From Cyclobacteriaceae bacterium (GTDB lineage: Bacteria; Bacteroidota; Bacteroidia; Cytophagales; Cyclobacteriaceae), in the NCBI GenBank assembly GCA_015492915.1, contig WGED01000127.1, positions 1 through 5,033 of the forward strand: a DNA stretch of 5,033 bases. The letters are read 5' to 3'. How positions within the stretch are numbered: the stretch's first letter is position 1; each line of letters opens with the position of its first letter. This document shows positions 1 through 5,033 of the stretch, in pieces. The translations under genes were made by a program, and so were the position numbers. The notes below the pieces were generated by a model. The model ran no database searches. It was given only the letters and a program-made list of their open reading frames with translations, and was not told the DNA's origin.

Positions 1-416
1 ATGAGTTTGAGGGCATTTTTGAGGTGATCACCGACAGCATCGAGGGTCTGGGGCCATACGGGGCCATATTGAGTGCATTCAGAAAATTTCCCAACCAGGC
101 GTGGCTGGTAGTGGCCTGCGATATCCCCCTGCTCGACGAAAAAGCATTGCACGAACTCATGGCGGGCAGAAATCCGTCAAAAACCGCCACCGCCTTTCAC
201 AATGAGGAGACAGGGCTGCCCGACCCGCTCGTAACCATCTGGGAGCCAAAAGCCTATCCCATCCTGCTGCATTTCCTCTCCCTCGGTTTTTCATGCCCGC
301 GGAAGGCACTGATCAATTCCAACGCAGAGATATTACAACCCTCTGACCCGCAGGTACTGCTCAATGCAAATGATCAGGAAGAGTTGGAGAGAGTTATGCG
401 GATATTAAAGAACTGA
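1..416 (+). CDS. MobA-like NTP transferase, C-terminal part (5' end outside window)
   Basis: The reading frame is open from base 3 through the left edge, so the GTG at 24 is an internal valine and the true start lies upstream. About 137 residues are visible. They match the later half of the MobA/GlmU-type nucleotidyltransferase fold: a GLGPYGAILSAF segment (the GP-GA loop after the first strands), then VVACDIPLLD, whose Asp corresponds to the metal-binding Asp of the MobA 'CDxP' motif, then FHNEETGLPDPLVTIW, and a late NANDQEEL that resembles the C-terminal NxNTPEEL of MobA. In MobA this fold transfers GMP from GTP to molybdopterin in the cytoplasm. The N-terminal LxGGxSxRMGxDK nucleotide loop is not in view. 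The segment SCPRKALIN is, from memory, typical of longer Bacteroidota proteins that carry an extra N-terminal domain before the transferase. The transferase family is well supported; the exact substrate (molybdopterin or another acceptor) is not. Nothing else in the window belongs to cofactor synthesis. Confidence 0.85.
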   Translation, partial: EFEGIFEVITDSIEGLGPYGAILSAFRKFPNQAWLVVACDIPLLDEKALHELMAGRNPSKTATAFHNEETGLPDPLVTIWEPKAYPILLHFLSLGFSCPRKALINSNAEILQPSDPQVLLNANDQEELERVMRILKN

Positions 417-524
417 AAAACAGGAACATATCAATTGGTCCTGAAACGGAGGTCGTCATTGAGGCCTTCTGTAAAATACTGTTTGAAAAATAGCCGATTT
501 CTCATGAAAATACGGAAGAAATAT

Positions 525-532
525 TATCTTCG
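525..532 (+). promoter_or_regulatory. Candidate Bacteroidota -7 box (TATCTTCG) for the beta-helix/cytochrome pair
   Basis: TATCTTCG resembles the Bacteroidota -7 consensus TAnnTTTG, with one mismatch (C for the third T). It lies 23 bases before the GTG start at 556, which would leave a leader of roughly 15-20 bases. I see no TTG or TTTG -33 element at the expected spacing, so the call rests on the -7 match and its position. The same octamer recurs at 4912-4919. Confidence 0.4.
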
Positions 533-555
533 GAATTTACTAATATTTAAGTCTT

Positions 556-1812
556 GTGAAAAAACCGATCTTCCTCTTCTGTAGTTTGCTGGTCCTGGCA
601 TCCTGCAGCAAAATGCCCGAATATAACCCGGAGCGGCATTATAAAAGCATCGAAAAATCGCTGTCGGCCCAACTGATGCTGGCCGGAGACAGTAGTGTTA
701 TTGAATTGCCGGAGGGCCATTTTGCATTTAAAAACAGCCTGATTCTTGAGGGCAAGAACAACATTGCCATCCGAGGTAAAGGCCCCGATAAAACCATTTT
801 ATCATTCAAACCGCAGGAATCAGGCGCCGAAGGCCTCAGGGTAGCCAATTGCACCAATATCGTATTGGAAAACTTCGCAATTGAAGATGCGGCAGGCGAC
901 AACATCAAGGTGACCGATACGGACGGCATCACCTTCAGAAACATCAAATCGGCATGGACCGGCACCGTGAAAGAGCAAAACGGCGCCTATGGATTATACC
1001 CCGTTTTGTCGAAAAGGGTAGTGGTGGAGCATTGCGAAGTGCTCGGCGCCAGCGATGCGGGCATTTACGTGGGTCAGTCCGAAGATGTAGTGATCCGCAA
1101 CAATGTTGTCTATTGGAATGTGGCGGGCATAGAGAGCGAAAATTGTGAAAATGTCATCATCGAGGGCAACGAGGCCTATGAAAACACCGGCGGTATCCTG
1201 ATCTTCGATTTGCCGGGACTGACCAGATACGGTAGCAACATCAAAGCTTTTAACAATTACATCCATGACAATAACCTCAAAAATTTCGCTCCGAAAGGCA
1301 ATATTGTCGGCGTAGTGCCGCCGGGCACGGGCTTTCTGGTGCTGGCCACGGAAGATGTGGAGATTTACGACAACAGGGTAATTGACAACAAAACCATCGG
1401 GGCGGGCATTGTGAGCTATGAGTTGGTGGCCGCCATGCGTCAGGAACCTTCGGGTAAGCAGCGGCAGACAGGGGCGCAGGGAGTAAACCGCAACTATAAA
1501 ATGGACACGAATTACAATCCCTACCCGCGTAGGGTCTATCTTCATGACAACTGGTTTTCCAACAGTCACCTGATTCCGGACCTAGGCAATGAATTCGGTA
1601 AGTTGTTCATTTTTAAATTTGGCCTGAAGCCACCGCAAATCGCGTGGGACGGCATCAAAGCACCCGGTTACCTACTGCCGGATGGGCAGCCCAATCCTGA
1701 ATACAAAATATGTGTGCGGGAGAAAGACGACGTGAAAGTGGCCGTGCTCGACGCAGCCAATGATTTTGAAGGATTATCCTCTGATCCGGGCTTGCTCGAT
1801 TGTGAATTATAA
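556..1812 (+). CDS. Parallel beta-helix repeat lipoprotein (TIGR03805-type), partner of the di-heme cytochrome
   Basis: This 418-residue protein starts at GTG, the only in-frame start that keeps the signal peptide; a TAA lies in frame at 541 and the next Met is residue 20. Residues 1-16 are a lipoprotein signal (KK, then a hydrophobic run) ending in lipobox L14-A-S-C17. No acidic stretch follows Cys17, so a periplasm-facing anchor is inferred. Residues about 45-85 (VIELPEGHFAF, IAIRGKGPDKT) are the usual entry turns of a pectate-lyase-like or NosD/CASH right-handed beta-helix. Stacked rungs follow to about 280, for example NIVLENFAI, GITFRNI, VVVEHCEVLG, VVIRNNVVYW, VIIEGNEAYEN and VEIYDNRVIDN. 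Family hallmarks are GAYGLYPV (143-150), ASDAGIYVGQS (165-175), NVAGIE (188-193) and TGGILIFDLPGL (211-222). The region after about 300 is less repetitive. No catalytic set can be assigned, and whether it binds or cleaves a glycan is unknown. The next gene begins 16 bases later. Confidence 0.9.
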   Translation: MKKPIFLFCSLLVLASCSKMPEYNPERHYKSIEKSLSAQLMLAGDSSVIELPEGHFAFKNSLILEGKNNIAIRGKGPDKTILSFKPQESGAEGLRVANCTNIVLENFAIEDAAGDNIKVTDTDGITFRNIKSAWTGTVKEQNGAYGLYPVLSKRVVVEHCEVLGASDAGIYVGQSEDVVIRNNVVYWNVAGIESENCENVIIEGNEAYENTGGILIFDLPGLTRYGSNIKAFNNYIHDNNLKNFAPKGNIVGVVPPGTGFLVLATEDVEIYDNRVIDNKTIGAGIVSYELVAAMRQEPSGKQRQTGAQGVNRNYKMDTNYNPYPRRVYLHDNWFSNSHLIPDLGNEFGKLFIFKFGLKPPQIAWDGIKAPGYLLPDGQPNPEYKICVREKDDVKVAVLDAANDFEGLSSDPGLLDCEL

Positions 1813-1828
1813 AAAAGGTTTAAAATCC

Positions 1829-2884
1829 ATGACTAAGAAACTGTTTTTGATATTGCTGATAGCCGCAGGGTGCTCACAGGCCAAAAAAGAAAAGGATGTT
1901 GTCATCATCGAAGAAGAGGTCTCCCTGCCGGTAAACTATGAAAAAGTGGGCAAAATGAAACTGTCGGAATACGGTTTTTTCAGGGGGAATCCTGCAGACC
2001 TGGAACCTGCAGCGAACGTATATCCCTATGATCTGAACACACCCCTGTTTACTGATTATGCATTGAAAAAACGCTTTATTTTCATACCCGAAGGCAGTCA
2101 GGCAGCTTATCAGGAGAAGGAAGTGCTTGATTTCCCTGTCGGCGCCGTGCTGATCAAAAATTTTTATTATGACGATGCGCAACTGGGAGCGGGCAAGGGA
2201 AAGATCATTGAGACACGATTGCTTATCCGGGAAGATGACGGATGGAAAGCCTTGCCATACGTGTGGAATGATGAGCAGACCGATGCTTTTCTCGAGATCA
2301 CAGGTAAGGATGAGGAGTTGACCCTTAATGGCAAGGGAACGTTTACCTACAGTGTGCCGAGTATGGCGCAGTGCAAGAGCTGTCATGAGCGGTCGGGGGC
2401 TATAGCACCTATCGGGCCCACTGCCCGGCAACTGAATAAAACCGTCAATGACAAAAACCAGCTTTTGATGCTTCATGAGGCCGGTGTGCTCTCGGGCCTT
2501 CCTGATATTTCTGCTGTCCCGAAGGTGGCTGTGTGGAATGATGAAAATTCAGGCACTTTGAATGACCGGGCGAGGGCATACCTGGAGATCAACTGTGCAC
2601 ATTGCCACCGGCCCGAAGGCCCCGGCAAAAACTCCGGCCTTGATCTGAGCATATGTTCACCGACCGATTTCACGTTGGGGTTCTATAAAGCGCCGGTAGC
2701 GGCAGGCGCCGGCTCGGGTGGCCTGCAATACGACATCGTGCCGGGCAAGCCCGACGAATCCATTCTGATCTATCGCATGCAGTCGCTCGACCCGGGGGTG
2801 ATGATGCCCGAACTGGGACGAAAATTAAGGCACGATGAGGGCGTCGCCCTTGTCAGGGAATGGGTAGCCTCGCTCACGCCTTAG
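1829..2884 (+). CDS. Di-heme c-type cytochrome lipoprotein, SO2930 (HNE_0200, TIGR03806) family
   Basis: I place the start at ATG 1829, giving 351 residues. An in-frame ATG at 1760 would add 23 residues, overlap the previous gene by 53 bases and bury the signal peptide. From 1829 the protein opens with MTKKLFLILLIAAGC, a lipoprotein signal with lipobox A12-A-G-C15; AAAAGG at 1813-1818 may serve as a weak ribosome site. The N-terminal half (about 30-175) is the family-specific domain: YPYDLNTPLFTDYALKKRF, FPVGAVLIKNF, ETRLLI and YVWNDEQTDAF. Two heme c sites follow, C182-KS-C185-H186 and C256-AH-C259-H260. The C-terminal part (VPGKPDES, then VMMPELG with Met325/326 before Pro327) looks like a class I cytochrome c, and one of these Met residues is a likely distal ligand. 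Heme attachment requires export, in agreement with the signal. The probable role is periplasmic electron transfer; donor, acceptor and substrate are unknown. Its 3' end overlaps the convergent channel gene by 11 bases. Confidence 0.92.
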   Translation: MTKKLFLILLIAAGCSQAKKEKDVVIIEEEVSLPVNYEKVGKMKLSEYGFFRGNPADLEPAANVYPYDLNTPLFTDYALKKRFIFIPEGSQAAYQEKEVLDFPVGAVLIKNFYYDDAQLGAGKGKIIETRLLIREDDGWKALPYVWNDEQTDAFLEITGKDEELTLNGKGTFTYSVPSMAQCKSCHERSGAIAPIGPTARQLNKTVNDKNQLLMLHEAGVLSGLPDISAVPKVAVWNDENSGTLNDRARAYLEINCAHCHRPEGPGKNSGLDLSICSPTDFTLGFYKAPVAAGAGSGGLQYDIVPGKPDESILIYRMQSLDPGVMMPELGRKLRHDEGVALVREWVASLTP

Positions 2885-3836
2885 TGGGCGCCTCAGCGGC
2901 AGGGGATGAGGGAGGCTTCGTGCCGGGCTTACCTTCGGTTGCATTGTTGTAAAACCTAGTGGTTGGGTAGGCAAAATCAATATCGTCGTGTTTGGCAAAT
3001 TCGGTCAGCACCGCCTCCCAGATCGACTCACTGTAACCCCGCCTGCGCCGCGGATCGCACAAAAACCGCATGGTGAGTTGCACTCCGGAATCTTTCACAG
3101 AGGTATAAACGATCGGCGTCAGGTTTTTGTAAAAGATCATGTACTTCATGCTGGCTTCCCTGATTTTTTTTTCGACGATCTTCGAAATATTCATCGATTT
3201 TTCATTGACGATTTCCGTGAGTATCTCTTTGGCTTTCTGCCAGTCGCTCTCAAAAGTGATGAGGACATGAATTTCGTTCCATATATAGTTAAATCCCGTG
3301 GAGTAGTTGGCGAGGGAGTGTTTGAAAACATGGGAATTGGGTATGTGCATGATGCGCCCCGTGCTCTGGTCGGCGTCTACCCAGTTGCCGATTTCAATAA
3401 TGGTGAATTGAAATATCCTGATATCAATGACATCGCCGGCATTTTCACCGATCTGGATGCGGTCACCGACGACAAACGGTTTGCGCCATACGATAAAAAA
3501 CCAACCTGCCAGATCGCTCACGGGTTCGCGCAGGGCAATGGCGACACCCGCACCGAACAGGCCGAAGAAAGTAGCCATTGATTTGAATTCCTGTATCCAG
3601 ATAGGGATAACGAGAATAAAGCCAATGAGAAAAATAATATAATCCTGACTTTTCATCAGCCGGTAGCGATATTGCACATCCTTCGACTTGATGAAAATGA
3701 TATATCGGATCAGCCGGTTGATCAAAAGAAGCAAAACGATGATCACGACCGTTTGCAGGAGATTTTGGGATGTTTCCTCCGACAGTCCCAGACTGCGCTC
3801 CATCCATGTATAAAAATGCTCCATATATTGATTCAT
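2874..3836 (-). CDS. Small MscS-family mechanosensitive ion channel
   Basis: This is a 320-residue inner-membrane protein, close in length to E. coli MscS (286). Hydrophobic segments lie at about 28-50 and 65-82, followed by the pore-lining helix at about 86-117 (FFGLFGAGVAIAL, then REPVSDLAGWFFIVWRKPF), the most conserved part of the family. The beta domain follows: VGDRIQIGENAGDVIDIRIF and the signature PN at 166-167 (HIPNSHVF). An alpha/beta C-terminal domain covers about 185-295. Such channels open under membrane tension and release solutes on osmotic downshift. Where E. coli MscS has QGS just after the pore gate, this protein has R103-E104-P105. The last 20 or so residues are a Pro/Ala/Lys-rich, probably disordered tail. 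The start is ATG 3836 with no clear Shine-Dalgarno; Met5 is an alternative. The gene lies 48 bases after the stress-protein gene on the same strand, with no terminator seen between them, so co-transcription is likely. Conducting properties cannot be inferred. Confidence 0.93.
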   Translation of the reverse strand: MNQYMEHFYTWMERSLGLSEETSQNLLQTVVIIVLLLLINRLIRYIIFIKSKDVQYRYRLMKSQDYIIFLIGFILVIPIWIQEFKSMATFFGLFGAGVAIALREPVSDLAGWFFIVWRKPFVVGDRIQIGENAGDVIDIRIFQFTIIEIGNWVDADQSTGRIMHIPNSHVFKHSLANYSTGFNYIWNEIHVLITFESDWQKAKEILTEIVNEKSMNISKIVEKKIREASMKYMIFYKNLTPIVYTSVKDSGVQLTMRFLCDPRRRRGYSESIWEAVLTEFAKHDDIDFAYPTTRFYNNATEGKPGTKPPSSPAAEAPTKA

Positions 3837-3884
3837 GGTAACAGGCTTCGGGAAATGATCCGGTTGGCTTCTATGAGAAAAAGA

Positions 3885-4763
3885 CTATTTTTTCATGCGG
3901 TGGATGTTGAAGGTGATCACCGGTTTTTTTGAGAAGTTCACTACATCTTCGGCAATGCTGCGCTCAAAAAGTCTCGATATGCCGGTTCGCCCTTCTGTGG
4001 CCAGCATCACCATATCCATTCGGTGGTCTTCTGTAAACCAGACAATGCCCTCTTCTTCATGCTTGTGGCAATAAACATGGATATGATGATTATCCAGGCC
4101 GTTGTCTTTTGCAAATTTTCTCATGCCCCTGATGATATCCCGCTCATTGATAAAATGATTAGGTGTATTGATATATACAAGGTGCAATTCTGCCTCAAAC
4201 AGCTTTTGGATCATCTGTACACTGCTGATATACACCGGCTTTTGTTCTTTGAAATCGCAGGCAAGCACGATCCTGTTTATGTTTTGAAGTCGAATAGGAT
4301 TTCTGAGCGTGAGCACCGGACAACTTGCATATCGGACGACTTTTTCTGCCGTAGATCCGATGAGGCTTTCTTCCCAGTCGCTCACACCGGTGGTGCCCAT
4401 CACGATCAGGTCAGCATCTGAAGAAGTGATTTCTTCTTCTATTGCATAATATGGATTGCCAAGCATAATTTTATCGACAATTTTGATGTTGGCATAGGAA
4501 GGGTCGGCAATCACATCAGCCATTTGTTGCCTGCGCCGCTTGTAGAGTTCAATATAGTAAATGTCGTCCATATCCACTCCGGTCGATATAGTGCCCATGG
4601 TGTTGAGGGCATAACTGCCGATAAAGGTCGTTTGTGTTTTGGCATATTCGATCACGTGCAATAAGACAATCTGAGCGCCCGCTTTTTCCGCGATTTCAGC
4701 GGCCAGATCGAGGGCGTATTTAGCCTGATTTGAAAAATCTGTGGGAACTATGATCTTTTTCAT
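3885..4763 (-). CDS. Tandem-domain universal stress protein (UspA family)
   Basis: This 292-residue cytoplasmic protein has two Usp domains. Domain 1 (about 1-154) begins MKKIIVPTDFS, the classic first strand with Asp9, continues IVLLHVIEY, and carries a complete ATP-binding motif G123-TT-G126-x9-G136-S137 followed by ASCPVLTL. Domain 2 (about 162-287) begins NRIVLACDF, continues ELHLVYINTP, and ends with A255-TE-G258-x9-R268-S269 and KKPVITF. Here the first and third Gly of the motif are Ala and Arg, so nucleotide binding by domain 2 is doubtful. Domain 1 has an insert rich in Tyr and acidic residues (about 45-75). Family members bind ATP or other nucleotides and are induced by starvation, oxidative or other stress; the target of this one is unknown. 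ATG 4763 is the natural start because the first strand begins directly. A candidate promoter and an inverted repeat lie upstream, and the MscS-type gene follows 48 bases downstream. Confidence 0.93.
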   Translation of the reverse strand: MKKIIVPTDFSNQAKYALDLAAEIAEKAGAQIVLLHVIEYAKTQTTFIGSYALNTMGTISTGVDMDDIYYIELYKRRRQQMADVIADPSYANIKIVDKIMLGNPYYAIEEEITSSDADLIVMGTTGVSDWEESLIGSTAEKVVRYASCPVLTLRNPIRLQNINRIVLACDFKEQKPVYISSVQMIQKLFEAELHLVYINTPNHFINERDIIRGMRKFAKDNGLDNHHIHVYCHKHEEEGIVWFTEDHRMDMVMLATEGRTGISRLFERSIAEDVVNFSKKPVITFNIHRMKK

Positions 4764-4809
4764 GATAGGTCGATTTTTAAATGGTACTTTCTGAAGTTAA
4801 TGTAGTGCA

Positions 4810-4839
4810 TAAAAATAGCATTATTCGTTTTCATTCCAA
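4810..4839 (-). promoter_or_regulatory. Candidate promoter for the stress-protein/channel operon
   Basis: Read on the minus strand, TTG (4839-4837) is followed by exactly 19 bases and then TATTTTTA (4817-4810). This fits the Bacteroidota TTG(-33)/TAnnTTTG(-7) promoter with one mismatch, the final A for G. Transcription would start near 4800 and leave a leader of about 40 bases before ATG 4763. The -33 part lies inside the inverted repeat at 4831-4849. Confidence 0.5.
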
Positions 4840-4849
4840 TTGGGAATGA
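4831..4849. repeat. Perfect 7-bp inverted repeat over the -33 box, possible operator
   Basis: TCATTCC (4831-4837) and GGAATGA (4843-4849) are exact reverse complements around the 5-base centre AATTG. The repeat overlaps the -33 element of the candidate minus-strand promoter, where a dimeric regulator could bind. On the plus strand it is followed after five bases by a T-rich run (4855-4866), so it could instead act as a weak hairpin terminator against rightward transcription; no rightward gene precedes it, so I prefer the operator reading. Confidence 0.4.
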
Positions 4850-4911
4850 GATTGTTTTTTTGTTTTAATCATTTGGCCCGTTCATGAATACCATGCATTT
4901 TTTTGAAAAAT

Positions 4912-4919
4912 TATCTTCG
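4912..4919 (+). promoter_or_regulatory. Candidate rightward -7 box (TATCTTCG), no -33 seen
   Basis: The octamer is identical to the one at 525-532 and fits TAnnTTTG with one mismatch. It points towards a gene right of the window. I find no TTG at the expected distance upstream, so it is weaker than the sites at 4948-5002. Confidence 0.25.
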
Positions 4920-4947
4920 AAAATTGTAAAAAGGACCATCTTTATTT

Positions 4948-5002
4948 TTTGAAATAACATCTAATTATTAATACCTTGGCAGGATACTAAAAGTTACTTT
5001 CG
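4948..5002 (+). promoter_or_regulatory. Candidate rightward promoter region for a gene beyond the right edge
   Basis: Two alternative promoter readings overlap here. The first is TTTG (4948-4951), 20 bases, TACCTTGG (4972-4979). The second is TTGGCA (4976-4981) with TACTTTCG (4995-5002), 16 bases after the TTG. The second has the better -7 box (one mismatch to TAnnTTTG) and the first the better spacing. The -7 box of the first is part of the -33 box of the second, so both could not be occupied at once. No start codon with a clear reading frame is visible before the window ends. Confidence 0.4.
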
Positions 5003-5033
5003 CAAGAAGAAAATATCTCCCCTGTATGTCGCA

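Larger units (their letters stand above)
4764..5033. other. Gene-free, AT-rich regulatory region at the right edge
   Basis: These 270 bases hold no open frame that looks coding on either strand. They are visibly richer in A and T runs than the flanking genes. The region contains the leftward promoter of the stress operon, the inverted repeat and the rightward promoter candidates listed separately, which suggests a divergent intergenic region whose right-hand gene begins outside the window. Confidence 0.6.

Noticed and set aside
24..26. GTG as the start of the first gene
   Set aside because: The frame is open upstream to the window edge and the visible protein lacks the N-terminal nucleotide loop, so this is an internal codon.
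421..443. CAGGA/TCCTG hairpin after the MobA-like gene as a terminator
   Set aside because: Only five paired bases, a 13-base loop and no following T run.
994..1569. Long antisense open frame of 191 codons inside the beta-helix gene
   Set aside because: It lies opposite a strongly supported gene, has no recognisable domain, and its composition is that expected of a shadow frame.
1874..2476. Antisense open frame of 200 codons inside the cytochrome gene
   Set aside because: The cytochrome frame carries both heme motifs and the family domain here; the antisense product has scattered Cys, Phe and His and no known motif.
2886..2916. GC-rich GCCTC/GAGGC pairing near the end of the channel gene as a bidirectional terminator
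   Set aside because: It lies within the coding sequence of the Pro/Ala tail and has no T run on either strand.
2988..3581. Plus-strand open frame of 197 codons opposite the MscS-type gene
   Set aside because: The minus strand encodes the conserved pore helix and PN motif in the same bases, so this is a shadow frame.
3847..3873. GGCTTC direct repeat between the stress protein and channel genes
   Set aside because: Two six-base copies are easily expected by chance and do not form a promoter or operator that I can recognise.
4023..4421. Plus-strand open frame of 132 codons opposite the universal stress protein gene
   Set aside because: Opposite the Usp second domain and first-domain ATP motif; no independent support.
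4975..4990. Sigma-54 promoter suggested by CTTGGCA
   Set aside because: The required TTGC-type -12 element is missing at the fixed spacing.

Overview
This 5,033-base window looks like chromosomal DNA from a member of the Bacteroidota, most likely the Cytophagales. The evidence is as follows. The candidate promoter elements resemble the Bacteroidota -7 box (TAnnTTTG), not the E. coli -10 box. Starts mostly lack a clear Shine-Dalgarno sequence. There are two lipoproteins in a row. From memory, the partial first gene resembles an NTP-transferase family common in Cyclobacteriaceae-like genomes. The genus cannot be told from the window. I see no insertion sequence, phage gene, CRISPR array, tRNA or rRNA.

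Layout: (1) 1-416, plus strand: the C-terminal part of a MobA-like nucleotidyltransferase, cut by the left edge. (2) 417-555: a 139-base gap with a candidate -7 box just before the next gene. (3) 556-1812 and 1829-2884, plus strand: a tight two-gene unit encoding a right-handed parallel beta-helix lipoprotein and a di-heme c-type cytochrome lipoprotein of the SO2930/HNE_0200 family. (4) 4763-3885 and 3836-2874, minus strand: a tandem-domain universal stress protein followed by a small MscS-type mechanosensitive channel, probably one operon. (5) 4764-5033: a 270-base gene-free region holding a likely promoter for the stress operon, a perfect 7-bp inverted repeat over that promoter, and candidate promoters firing rightwards out of the window.

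The plus-strand pair is the most interesting content. As I recall the family definitions (TIGR03805 and TIGR03806), these two proteins recur as neighbours in many bacteria, both carry signal peptides, and the function of the pair is unknown. Here both end their signal peptides in a lipobox and lack the acidic surface-export signal, so I infer that both are anchored facing the periplasm, where a beta-helix protein could bind or act on a glycan or other substrate and the di-heme protein could pass electrons. This is a conserved but uncharacterised system, not a wholly unseen one.

The minus-strand pair joins a cytoplasmic nucleotide-binding stress protein to a membrane tension-gated channel, which suggests a stress or osmotic response unit. 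The cytochrome and channel genes converge and overlap by 11 bases, so the two operons meet tail to tail with no intergenic terminator.
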